The notes under the pieces: generated by a model
Told to the model about the DNA's origin: nothing
The model's database searches: none
What the model saw: the letters and a program-made list of their open reading frames with translations, nothing else
Assembly (NCBI GenBank): GCA_016198545.1
Contig: JACQIJ010000135.1
Coordinates: forward strand, 1-5,815
Direction of reading: 5' to 3'
Source of the DNA: Pseudomonadota bacterium
GTDB lineage: Bacteria; Pseudomonadota; Alphaproteobacteria; Micavibrionales; Micavibrionaceae
Length of the DNA: 5,815 bases
Shown here: positions 1 to 5,815 of the stretch, piece by piece
Numbering within the stretch: the first letter of the stretch is position 1
Layout: every line of letters begins with the position of its first letter
Translations under genes and position numbers: made by a program

Positions 1-24
1 GCTCTACCGCTGAGCTAAACGCCC
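1..24 (-). tRNA. tRNA 5' portion, probably tRNA-Val (runs off the window)
   Basis: Read on the minus strand, the bases begin GGGCGTT (seven-base 5' acceptor strand), then T8 and A9, then a perfect four-base D stem, GCTC and GAGC, around the loop AGCGGTA. This is a canonical tRNA 5' end. The anticodon lies outside the window, so the identity is inferred: the GGGCG-TTAGCTCAGCGGTAGAGC pattern and the position just after hupB match the tRNA-Val usually found there in alphaproteobacteria. That it is a tRNA is nearly certain; valine is likely but not proven. Confidence 0.85.
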
Positions 25-42
25 GTCACCAGCCAGGCATTA

Positions 43-71
43 CCAATAATCGTTTGAGGCGCGGATTTCAA
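43..71 (-). promoter_or_regulatory. Possible promoter of the downstream tRNA
   Basis: On the minus strand TTGAAA (71-66) is followed after 17 bases by TATTGG (48-43). The -35 is a good match to the housekeeping consensus, while the -10 is weak (three of six). The predicted start would lie about 10-12 bases before the mature tRNA 5' end at 24. Because hupB ends in a terminator just upstream, the tRNA probably needs its own promoter, which supports the reading. It is a motif match only. Confidence 0.35.
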
Positions 72-92
72 GGCTTTTGTCGCGCCGGAACG

Positions 93-120
93 AAAACAGC
101 CCCCGCCCAGGCGGGGGCTG
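93..120 (-). terminator. Intrinsic terminator of hupB
   Basis: A perfect 10-bp GC-rich stem (120-111 paired with 106-97) closes a four-base loop (CTGG on the minus strand) and is followed by TTTT at 96-93. The mirror side carries a run of A on the plus strand (122-127). It lies 17 bases after the hupB stop codon and is the clearest transcription end in the window. The U tract is short, so some read-through towards the tRNA is possible. Confidence 0.85.
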
Positions 121-137
121 CAAAAAATCGCCGGAAA

Positions 138-413
138 TTACTTGTTTACGGCCTTTTTCAGTTCCTTGCCGGCGCGGAATTTTGGCTGTTTGCGAGCCGG
201 GATCTTGATCGTCGCGCCCGTGCGCGGGTTGCGGCCGGTCGTCGCCGAGCGTTTGGAAACCATGAAGGTTCCGAAACCGACGAGACGCACCTCGCCTCCC
301 TTTTTCAGCGCAAGCTGGATGGCCTGGAAAGTGGCATCAACGGTTTTTTGCGCTTGTACCTTGGATACGCCGGTTTTTTTAGCGACGGTTTCAACGAGTT
401 CTGCTTTATTCAC
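138..413 (-). CDS. hupB: DNA-binding protein HU (HU-beta type)
   Basis: This encodes a 91-residue HU protein, the normal length for the family. HU acts as a dimer in the nucleoid, bending and constraining DNA with little sequence preference. Visible hallmarks are the N-terminal helical dimerisation region (MNKAELVETVAKKTGVSK, residues 1-18), the GFGTFMVSKR segment (47-56) and the DNA-gripping arm RNPRTGATIKIPARKQPKFRAG, containing the conserved NPRTG and the intercalating proline (about residues 61-82). The start is a GTG codon at 413-411, chosen because it gives the exact family N-terminus and is preceded by a strong AAGGGGGAG ribosome binding site. The gene follows lon by 120 bases, with no convincing terminator and no clear -35/-10 pair in between, so read-through from lon is plausible, although HU usually also has its own promoter. 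A strong terminator follows. In E. coli HU is a Lon substrate, which gives the pairing functional sense. Confidence 0.97.
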   Translation of the reverse strand: MNKAELVETVAKKTGVSKVQAQKTVDATFQAIQLALKKGGEVRLVGFGTFMVSKRSATTGRNPRTGATIKIPARKQPKFRAGKELKKAVNK

Positions 414-533
414 GGGAATCTCCCCCTTGCTAGAGTTAAAAGTAAAACATACCCCGAGACATCAGGCACCCCTTCAATCCAGAGAATCAAATGCTCGGAA
501 CGAATCCAGTTTTACGATTTTCCCCGCAGGGAC

Positions 534-2960
534 TCAATGGCGAATCGCGCCCTCACCCTTGTTTTCCGCAGATTTCGACGCGTCCCGGTCGATCTTCCCG
601 TCAGTATCCGCCGGAAGCGGTACAGGCATCCGAATCAAGGCATGGGCCAGAACTTCCTCGATGGTGTTGACTGGAACAATTTCCAGCCCGTCCTTTACCT
701 TGTCGGGAATGTCGGCCAGATCCTTGATATTGTCCTTGGGGATAAGAACTTTCTTGATGCCCCCGCGCAGCGCGGCCAGAAGCTTTTCCTTCAGCCCGCC
801 GATGGCGGTAACGTAGCCGCGCAGATTGACCTCGCCGGTCATGGCGATGTCGCGCCTTACCTCTATGCCCGTCAGAGCCGATACGATGGCCGTAACCATC
901 GCCGCCCCGGCGGACGGGCCGTCTTTGGGCGTTGCCCCTTCCGGCACGTGGACGTGTATGCTCTTTTCATTGAGGTTTTCATAGTTAATTCCGAACTGAG
1001 ATGCCCGGGATTTTATCAGCATCTCGGCCACGGTAATGGATTCCTTCATCACTTCCTTGATGTTGCCCGTGGTCGTGACCTTGCCTTCCTTGCCGGGCAT
1101 GGTGACGGCCTCAATCGACAGCAGGTCGCCGCCGACTTCGGTATAGGCCAGCCCGTTGACCACGCCGACGCGGTCTTTTTCCTCGATCTCGCCGAAACGG
1201 AATTTCCGGACGCCGGCGTATTTTTCCAGATTGTCGGGAGAAACCGCGATTTTCTCCTCCTTGTTCATCAGGACGTCTTTGACGGCCTTGCGGCAGAGAT
1301 TGGCCAGTTCGCGCTCAAGATTGCGGACGCCCGCCTCCCGCGTGTAGTAGCGGATCAGGTCGCGCAAAGCGTCATCATCAAGGGAGAACTCGTCCTTCTT
1401 CAGACCGGCAGCCTCCGTCTGCTTGGACAGCAGGTGCTGCTTCACGATCTGGAGCTTTTCGTCCTCCGTATAGCCGGAGATGCGGATAACCTCCATCCTG
1501 TCCAGCAGCGGACGCGGCATGGTCGACGTTGTATTCGCCGTGCAGACGAACATGACATCGGACAGATCGTAATCAAGCTCCATATAATGGTCGCTGAACT
1601 TGTCGTTCTGCTCCGGATCGAGCACTTCCAGCAGCGCCGCGCTCGGGTCACCGCGCCAGTCGTTGCCCAGCTTGTCCACCTCGTCCAGAAGAAAGAACGG
1701 GTTGCTGGATTTCGCTTTTTTCATGCCCTGTATGATCTTGCCCGGCATCGCGCCGATATAGGTGCGGCGATGGCCGCGAATTTCGCTTTCATCGCGCACC
1801 CCGCCCAGCGATACGCGCACGAAATTGCGGTTCGTGGCGCGTGCGATGGACTGGCCCAGCGACGTCTTGCCGACGCCGGGCGGGCCGACGAGGCACAAAA
1901 TCGGCCCCTTGACCTTGTTCGTGCGCTGCTGCACGGCCAGGTATTCGAGGATGCGCTCCTTGACCTTCTCCAGCCCGTAATGATCCTGATCCAGTATCTT
2001 CTGCGCCGCCCTGATGTCCTTTTTGACGCGCGTGCGTTTTTTCCACGGCACGTTCAGTATCCAGTCGAGATAATTGCGCACGACCGTCGCCTCAGCGGAC
2101 ATCGGACTCATCTGGCGCAGCTTCTTCAACTCGTGCTCGGCCTTTTCCTGCGCTTCCTTCGAAAGCTTCGTGTCCTTAATCTTCTTTTCGAGATCCGCCA
2201 TTTCATCGAAGCCGCCCTCGCCTTCGTTCAGCTCCTTCTGAATGGCCTTCATCTGCTCGTTCAGGTAATACTCGCGCTGCGTCTTTTCCATCTGCCGCTT
2301 GACGCGGTTGCGGATGCGCTTTTCAACCTGCAGAACGCCGACCTCGCCTTCGATCAGATCGACAATCCGCTCGAAACGCCCCGTTGCGCCGGCGATCTCC
2401 AGCAAAGACTGCTTTTCCTCAATCTTCAGCGCCAGGTGTGCGGCAATCGTATCGGCCAGTTTCGACGGGTCGTCGATCTGGTTGATGGAGACCAAGACTT
2501 CCGGCGGAATTTTCTTGTTGAGCTTGATGTATTGCTCGAACTGCGCCACAACGGCGCGCGCCAGGGCTTCCAGATCCTTGTCACCCGCCGGAGTTTCGTC
2601 TTTGACGTCCTCAATCTGCGCCTCGAGAAATTCAGCCCGGTCGGAATATTTCACGACCTTCACGCGGCGGCTACCTTCCACAAGAACCTTCACCGTGCCA
2701 TCGGGAAGCTTCAGCAACTGCAGTATCGTTCCTATCGCACCTATTTCATATAAATCCGTACCGGCAGGATCATCCTGCGCCGACGACTTCTGGGTCAGCA
2801 GCAATATCTGCTTGTCCTCGCGCATGACATGTTCCAGCGCTTTGACCGATTTTTCGCGCCCCACGAACAAAGGCACGATCATGTGCGGAAATACGACAAT
2901 ATCCCGCAACGGTAATACCGGAACCATTCCCGCCTTGCCGAAGGATGAAAAGCCAATCAT
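534..2960 (-). CDS. lon: ATP-dependent Lon protease
   Basis: This encodes an 808-residue cytoplasmic LonA-type AAA+ serine protease that degrades misfolded proteins and specific regulators, working as a homohexamer. Domains in order are: the N-terminal substrate-binding LON domain (about 12-205, starting VPVLPLRDIVVFPHMIVPL); a helical, charged linker (about 205-310); the AAA+ module with Walker A GPPGVGKT (359-366), Walker B FFLLDEVD (422-429) and a downstream region ending around 560; and the protease domain (about 595-780), with catalytic Ser683 in PKDGPSAG and Lys726 in GGLKEK. Their 43-residue spacing matches E. coli Ser679/Lys722. A charged tail follows (785-808). The length is usual for alphaproteobacteria and no key residue is missing. 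The ATG at 2960 is preceded only by an A/G-rich stretch (AAAGAAAGAAAA) rather than a standard Shine-Dalgarno; Met12 is a possible alternative start nearer the conserved core. clpP lies upstream without clpX between, and hupB follows. Confidence 0.98.
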   Translation of the reverse strand: MIGFSSFGKAGMVPVLPLRDIVVFPHMIVPLFVGREKSVKALEHVMREDKQILLLTQKSSAQDDPAGTDLYEIGAIGTILQLLKLPDGTVKVLVEGSRRVKVVKYSDRAEFLEAQIEDVKDETPAGDKDLEALARAVVAQFEQYIKLNKKIPPEVLVSINQIDDPSKLADTIAAHLALKIEEKQSLLEIAGATGRFERIVDLIEGEVGVLQVEKRIRNRVKRQMEKTQREYYLNEQMKAIQKELNEGEGGFDEMADLEKKIKDTKLSKEAQEKAEHELKKLRQMSPMSAEATVVRNYLDWILNVPWKKRTRVKKDIRAAQKILDQDHYGLEKVKERILEYLAVQQRTNKVKGPILCLVGPPGVGKTSLGQSIARATNRNFVRVSLGGVRDESEIRGHRRTYIGAMPGKIIQGMKKAKSSNPFFLLDEVDKLGNDWRGDPSAALLEVLDPEQNDKFSDHYMELDYDLSDVMFVCTANTTSTMPRPLLDRMEVIRISGYTEDEKLQIVKQHLLSKQTEAAGLKKDEFSLDDDALRDLIRYYTREAGVRNLERELANLCRKAVKDVLMNKEEKIAVSPDNLEKYAGVRKFRFGEIEEKDRVGVVNGLAYTEVGGDLLSIEAVTMPGKEGKVTTTGNIKEVMKESITVAEMLIKSRASQFGINYENLNEKSIHVHVPEGATPKDGPSAGAAMVTAIVSALTGIEVRRDIAMTGEVNLRGYVTAIGGLKEKLLAALRGGIKKVLIPKDNIKDLADIPDKVKDGLEIVPVNTIEEVLAHALIRMPVPLPADTDGKIDRDASKSAENKGEGAIRH

Positions 2961-3011
2961 TTGATTTTTCTTTCTTTTTTCAGATTGTTACGCGTCACGC
3001 ACAACTGCCCT

Positions 3012-3024
3012 TCCCGCCAGTATA
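3012..3024 (-). promoter_or_regulatory. Possible lon promoter (-10 box)
   Basis: On the minus strand TATACT (3024-3019) matches the -10 consensus at five of six bases and would start transcription near 3012, giving a leader of about 50 bases before the lon ATG. The sequence 17 bases upstream (ACCTCC) is not a -35 box. The nearest TTG-type hexamer, TTGGCA, is about 23 bases away, which is too far. No clear heat-shock promoter is visible for lon. The call therefore rests on the -10 alone. Confidence 0.3.
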
Positions 3025-3060
3025 ACCCAACTCCGTTAAAAGGAGGTTGCCAAGAAGGGA

Positions 3061-3086
3061 TCACAATTCATTAATTGTGAGCAATT
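3061..3086. repeat. Perfect 8-bp inverted repeat overlapping a second palindrome
   Basis: TCACAATT (3061-3068) and AATTGTGA (3073-3080) form a perfect inverted repeat with a four-base centre, CATT. The right arm also takes part in a second inverted repeat, AATTG-TGAG-CAATT (3073-3086), so the two folds exclude each other. The element lies 38-58 bases beyond the clpP stop codon and upstream of the putative lon -10. It is AT-rich and has no U tract on the minus strand (TCCCTTC follows), so it does not look like a standard terminator. It may be an operator between clpP and lon or a stem that protects the 3' end of clpP mRNA. Function unproven. Confidence 0.6.
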
Positions 3087-3118
3087 TAGCCCAAAATCAA
3101 GAGGAAGGGGCGTTAACC

Positions 3119-3760
3119 TTATTTTTTATCGGCATCGCCGCCCGTATCGGGACGCGAGGCTACGACCTGGTCGATAAGACCAAACTTCTTGGCTTCTTCC
3201 GAAGACATGAAGTTATCACGATCCATCGCCTTTTCAATGGCGGTCAGTTTCTGGCCGCAATGCCTGACGTATATATCGTTCAGCATCGCGCGCAGACGCA
3301 GGATTTCCTTGGCCTGAATTTCGATGTCCGCCGCCTGCCCCTGCGCCCCGCCGTGCGGCTGGTGGATCATAATGCGCGCATGCGGCAGGGCGTAACGCTT
3401 GCCCGCCTCGCCCGAGGCCAGCAGCAGGGAGCCCATTGAGGCGGCCTGCCCGATGCATACAGTGGAAACGTCGGGTTTGATGTATTGCATCGTATCATAC
3501 ATCGCGAGCCCCGATGTCACGACGCCGCCCGGCGAATTGATATAAAAGGAGATATCTTTTTTCGGATTTTCCGACTCCAGAAACAGAAGCTGCGCGCATA
3601 TCAGGGCGGAAACATGGTCGTCCACCTGCCCGGTCAGGAACACGATGCGTTCCTTCAGCAGGCGGGAATAGATGTCATACGCCCTCTCGCCGCGGTTGGT
3701 CTGCTCGATAACCGTGGGAACAAGATAACCATAAGTCAGATCTTCGATATCGCGTGTCAT
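3119..3760 (-). CDS. clpP: ATP-dependent Clp protease proteolytic subunit ClpP
   Basis: This encodes a 213-residue ClpP, the serine peptidase whose 14 subunits form a barrel fed by an AAA+ unfoldase (ClpX or ClpA). The catalytic triad is intact: Ser108 in GQAASMGS, His133 in MIHQPHGG and Asp182 in DRDNF, with the same 25 and 49 residue spacings as E. coli ClpP. The oxyanion segment SPGGVVTSG (76-84) and the YINSPGG motif are also present. By alignment with the E. coli mature end (ALVPMVIEQ), the first about 11 residues, ending before YLVPTVIEQ, would be a short propeptide removed autocatalytically. The ATG at 3760 has only a weak AAGG-type binding site 9-13 bases upstream. A promoter-like pair lies 40-67 bases upstream. 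The next gene is lon; the usual partner clpX is not in the gap, so it must be encoded elsewhere or replaced by another unfoldase. Confidence 0.98.
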   Translation of the reverse strand: MTRDIEDLTYGYLVPTVIEQTNRGERAYDIYSRLLKERIVFLTGQVDDHVSALICAQLLFLESENPKKDISFYINSPGGVVTSGLAMYDTMQYIKPDVSTVCIGQAASMGSLLLASGEAGKRYALPHARIMIHQPHGGAQGQAADIEIQAKEILRLRAMLNDIYVRHCGQKLTAIEKAMDRDNFMSSEEAKKFGLIDQVVASRPDTGGDADKK

Positions 3761-3799
3761 GGGTGCGCCTTTTCGGTTGGAATCCTTATCTTATCAAAA

Positions 3800-3827
3800 A
3801 CTATAGCAGAGAGGCGGGGTTATCAAG
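3800..3827 (-). promoter_or_regulatory. Putative clpP promoter, possibly heat-shock type
   Basis: On the minus strand CCCCCTTGATA (-35 at 3826-3821) is followed after 15 bases by TATAGT (3805-3800), which matches five of six -10 positions. The predicted start near 3793 leaves a leader of about 32 bases before the clpP ATG. The C-rich run leading into CTTGA resembles the -35 of RpoH (sigma-32) promoters, which fits clpP being a heat-shock gene, and the short spacing also fits sigma-32 better than the housekeeping factor. The -10 is not the classical CCCCAT type, so the sigma factor is uncertain. Confidence 0.45.
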
Positions 3828-3843
3828 GGGGTTCTGGCCCCCT
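3826..3843 (-). other. GC-rich hairpin between the unknown gene and clpP
   Basis: AGGGGG (3843-3838) pairs with CCCCCT (3831-3826) around a six-base loop, giving a 6-bp stem, 35-52 bases after the stop of the unknown gene. TTGATAAC follows instead of a U tract, so termination would be weak at best. The right arm runs directly into the -35 of the putative clpP promoter, so the hairpin may be a weak attenuator of tig read-through or simply a by-product of the C-rich -35 region. Confidence 0.35.
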
Positions 3844-3877
3844 GGCCGCTGTCGTCGTAAATTAAGCGCCGGAGAAC

Positions 3878-4312
3878 TTAAGGAGAGGGAGTTGAAGAAG
3901 ACGCAGGCGTAAATTTTGATACATCGCGGACGGCGACATTACCTTTCTCGTGCGCTTGCCTGGATCCTGATACAAAATGATTCTGGACCGCATTGTAGGT
4001 CAGAAATGCGCTTAAAGCCCATGCGCACCAGCCTGCAGTCTCAAACCATTTACTTTTCGGATCGTCGCCCGCGACAATGCCCAATAAAATTTCTCCGGTA
4101 GGATAATTTTTTGTTTTAGGATCAATCCTATTGACGGCGTAGCCCGTACCAAGAAAACTCGCCATTCCGGCAACCTCGGCTACGATGGCCGTGGCAAGGC
4201 CGATGCCGGCAGAGGCTATCATCCGGTCAACAGAGTCCGGGACTTGCGGAATCATACTCATATACGACAAGAAGCCGCTTGCCACGGTAGTGAATGCGGG
4301 TCTCAATATCAT
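3878..4312 (-). CDS. Unrecognised small membrane protein between tig and clpP
   Basis: This encodes a 144-residue protein I do not recognise. Visible features are a first hydrophobic, Ala/Gly-rich stretch (about 31-59, MIASAGIGLATAIVAEVAG and on), a polar loop with a DPKTKNYPTGE segment, a weaker hydrophobic stretch (75-82) and a Trp-rich hydrophobic segment (about 89-109, WFETAGWCAWALSAFLTYNAV). A polar tail ends in a Ser/Thr/Pro run (137-144). Two membrane passes are likely; there is no cleavable signal peptide or catalytic motif I can name. The ATG at 4312 has a good AAAGGA site eight bases upstream, which overlaps the tig stop codon region, and only 12 bases separate the genes, so it is probably cotranscribed and perhaps translationally coupled with tig. 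Codon choice is less GC-biased than in its neighbours, with ATA, TTA, AGA and AGG used (ATA and AGA within the first four codons), suggesting low expression or later arrival. That it is a real gene is likely; function unknown. Confidence 0.75.
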   Translation of the reverse strand: MILRPAFTTVASGFLSYMSMIPQVPDSVDRMIASAGIGLATAIVAEVAGMASFLGTGYAVNRIDPKTKNYPTGEILLGIVAGDDPKSKWFETAGWCAWALSAFLTYNAVQNHFVSGSRQAHEKGNVAVRDVSKFTPASSSTPSP

Positions 4313-4324
4313 CCTGATGTTCCT

Positions 4325-5743
4325 TTACCTCTTCGTTTTGGCTTTCGGCTTGTCCTCGGACTCCTCCGGTTTCTTCTTCGCTCCGCCGGAAGACTTCTTG
4401 TCTTTTTTCTTTTCGAGGTAGGACTCCTCGTCTTCTGCCGCGGTCAGGGTATCGAGCGGGACTTCCTTTTCCGTCACGTCGGCCAGTTCGAGGATGAAAT
4501 CGACGACCTTGTCCTCGAACACCGGCGCGCGCAGGGAATCCAGCGCCTGCCGGTTGCTGCGGAAAAATTCGAACACCTGCGCTTCCTGGCCGGGGTATTT
4601 CTGCGCTTCCGAGATGACGGCGCGCTGCAGCTCCTGATCCGTAATGCGCACGTTGTTGGCCGATCCGACCTCGGATAAAATCATGCCGAGGCGCACGCGG
4701 CGTTCGGCAATAGCCTTCAGTTCCTCTTCCTCGTCGTCCTTCAGCTTCAGATTGCCATCCTTGTCCAGTTCGGACTGACGCTCCATTTTTATCTGGTTCA
4801 TGATGCTCTGGAATTCCAGATCCAGCATGCCCTGAGGCACGGGGAATTCGTGGGAATCATCGAGAATATCCAGCAGCGCGCGCTTGACCTTCGTACGGCT
4901 GAACGCGTCGTATTCGGACTTTATCTGCTTTTCCACGGCATCGCGCAGAGCTTTTTCATTGTCAAAGCCCAGATTCTTGGCAAAGTCGTCGTCGATTTCC
5001 GTTTTCTTCGGTTCGCGCACTTCGTGCACTTCGACGGCGAAGATCGCTTCGCGGCCCGACAGGTCGGCGGCGTGGTATTCCTTCGGAAACGAAACCTTCA
5101 CATCCGTCTTATCGCCCTTTTTCTTGCCGGCCAGTTGGTCTTCGAAGCCGGGAATGAATTGACCGCTTCCCAGTTCCAGAAAGTGTCCCTCCCCCTGCAT
5201 GCCGGGATGTTCCTTGTCATCATCGGCCGTGCGGCCTCTGAAATCGATTTTCACGATATCGCCCTTCTTCGCGGCGCGGTCGACGGCGCTGCTTTCCCGG
5301 CGTTGCTTGCCGATGCGATCCAGCGCCTCATCGACAGCTTTTTTCTCCGGTTTTGCCACGGGTTTTTCCAGCTTTATGCCTTTCAGGTCCATGACCTTGA
5401 ATTCCGGCAGCACTTCAAGCGCCATTGTGTAGACCAGATCCTTGCCCTCATCGAATTCCTTGACTTCGATTTTCGGCTGGAGCGCGGGACGCAGTTTTTT
5501 ATCCTTGATGACCCTGGATGTCGTGTCGTTGACGGCGCTCTCCAGCACTTCGCCCAGCACGGCCTTGCCGTAACGCTGCTTCAGGATATTCGGCGGAACC
5601 TTGCCGGGACGGAAGCCGGGCATCTTCACCGTCTTGCCGACCTCGATCAGTCTTTCATCGATTTTTTTATCGATATCCTTCGCCGTGACGGTGACTTCCA
5701 TCTCATAACGGAGACCTTCGCTTTTCAGTTCCTTGACCTGCAT
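4325..5743 (-). CDS. tig: Trigger factor (ribosome-associated chaperone and peptidyl-prolyl isomerase)
   Basis: This encodes a 472-residue trigger factor, which docks at the ribosomal exit tunnel, shields nascent chains and catalyses prolyl isomerisation. The N-terminal ribosome-binding domain (about 1-120) carries the family signature GFRPGKVP (43-50), the loop that contacts ribosomal protein uL23. The FKBP-type isomerase domain follows (about 155-245; GDIVKIDFRG at 161-170, LGSGQFIPGFEDQLAGKKKGD at 191-211). The helical C-terminal chaperone domain spans about 250-430. The protein is about 40 residues longer than the E. coli one, mostly because of a lysine- and glutamate-rich tail (437-472) with repeated KKK and KPE-type runs, a feature seen in other alphaproteobacterial trigger factors. 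The ATG at 5743 gives the expected MQVKELKSEGLRYEM start and is preceded by a GAGAGAG purine run. A tRNA 3' end lies 54 bases upstream with no clear terminator or promoter between. The unknown small gene follows after 12 bases. Confidence 0.98.
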   Translation of the reverse strand: MQVKELKSEGLRYEMEVTVTAKDIDKKIDERLIEVGKTVKMPGFRPGKVPPNILKQRYGKAVLGEVLESAVNDTTSRVIKDKKLRPALQPKIEVKEFDEGKDLVYTMALEVLPEFKVMDLKGIKLEKPVAKPEKKAVDEALDRIGKQRRESSAVDRAAKKGDIVKIDFRGRTADDDKEHPGMQGEGHFLELGSGQFIPGFEDQLAGKKKGDKTDVKVSFPKEYHAADLSGREAIFAVEVHEVREPKKTEIDDDFAKNLGFDNEKALRDAVEKQIKSEYDAFSRTKVKRALLDILDDSHEFPVPQGMLDLEFQSIMNQIKMERQSELDKDGNLKLKDDEEEELKAIAERRVRLGMILSEVGSANNVRITDQELQRAVISEAQKYPGQEAQVFEFFRSNRQALDSLRAPVFEDKVVDFILELADVTEKEVPLDTLTAAEDEESYLEKKKDKKSSGGAKKKPEESEDKPKAKTKR

Positions 5744-5797
5744 TTTTTCTCTCTCTTATAATATCTTATTTAGGCTTTCATCCTGCATCGCGGCAGA

Positions 5798-5815
5798 TGG
5801 TGCGGGCGGAGGGAC
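5798..5815 (-). tRNA. tRNA 3' end, probably tRNA-Leu (runs off the window)
   Basis: On the minus strand the bases read GT (end of the T loop), CCCTC (3' half of the T stem), CGCCCGC (3' acceptor strand), A (discriminator) and an encoded CCA ending at 5798. This layout is exactly that of a tRNA 3' terminus. The matching 5' acceptor would be GCGGGCG, typical of tRNA-Leu, and an A discriminator is also required for leucine. The body and anticodon are outside the window, so both the tRNA call and the leucine identity rest on 18 bases plus position upstream of tig. Confidence 0.7.

Noticed and set aside
446..477. TTGAAG and TATGTT upstream of hupB as a promoter
   Set aside because: The two hexamers are 20 bases apart, too far for a usual promoter, and no better pair is visible in the 120-base gap.
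516..533. A CCC/GGG mini-hairpin just after the lon stop as a terminator
   Set aside because: The stem is only about four base pairs and is followed by A rather than U on the minus strand.
54..2753. An 899-codon open frame on the plus strand, antisense to hupB and lon
   Set aside because: It is the mirror of two certain genes, crosses their intergenic gap and terminator, and its translation is low-complexity with no family motif; long antisense frames are expected opposite codon-biased genes.
3030..3060. Plus-strand AAAAGGAGGT before a TTG codon, and the minus-strand ACCTCCTTTT that mimics the 3' end of 16S rRNA
   Set aside because: The frame that follows runs antisense into clpP, the supposed site directly abuts the TTG with no spacing, and the 16S-like match is only about ten bases without other rRNA sequence.
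4850..5761. A 303-codon open frame on the plus strand antisense to tig
   Set aside because: It lies wholly opposite a complete trigger factor gene and shows only Phe/Leu/His-rich composition typical of a reversed coding strand.

Overview
The window holds a bacterial protein-quality-control cluster in which every gene is on the minus strand. In transcription order (high to low coordinate) it contains: the 3' end of a tRNA that looks like tRNA-Leu, tig (trigger factor), a small unrecognised gene for a probable membrane protein, clpP (ClpP peptidase), lon (ATP-dependent Lon protease), hupB (histone-like HU protein) and the 5' end of a tRNA that looks like tRNA-Val. The order tig-clpP-(clpX)-lon-hupB is widespread in Proteobacteria. 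A tRNA-Val directly after hupB, the Lon start reading MVPVLPLRDIVVFPHMIVPL and the moderately GC-rich sequence suggest an alphaproteobacterium. The genus cannot be named from the window.

Layout: tig (5743-4325) begins about 54 bases after the CCA end of the upstream tRNA. The 144-codon unknown gene (4312-3878) follows tig after only 12 bases, and its ribosome binding site overlaps the tig stop codon. A 117-base gap with a GC-rich hairpin and a plausible promoter leads to clpP (3760-3119). A 157-158-base gap holds a perfect 8-bp inverted repeat and a good -10 box before lon (2960-534). A 120-base gap then leads to hupB (413-138), which starts at GTG and ends at a clear intrinsic terminator (120-93). 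A short spacer with a possible promoter precedes the second tRNA (24-1).

Function: trigger factor meets nascent chains at the ribosome exit. ClpP and Lon degrade misfolded or regulatory proteins in the cytoplasm. HU compacts DNA and is itself a Lon substrate in E. coli. The notable departures from the usual locus are that clpX, the unfoldase normally between clpP and lon, is absent, and that a small uncharacterised gene sits between tig and clpP. All four recognised proteins are full length with their key residues intact. There is no mobile element, CRISPR array or rRNA gene in the window.
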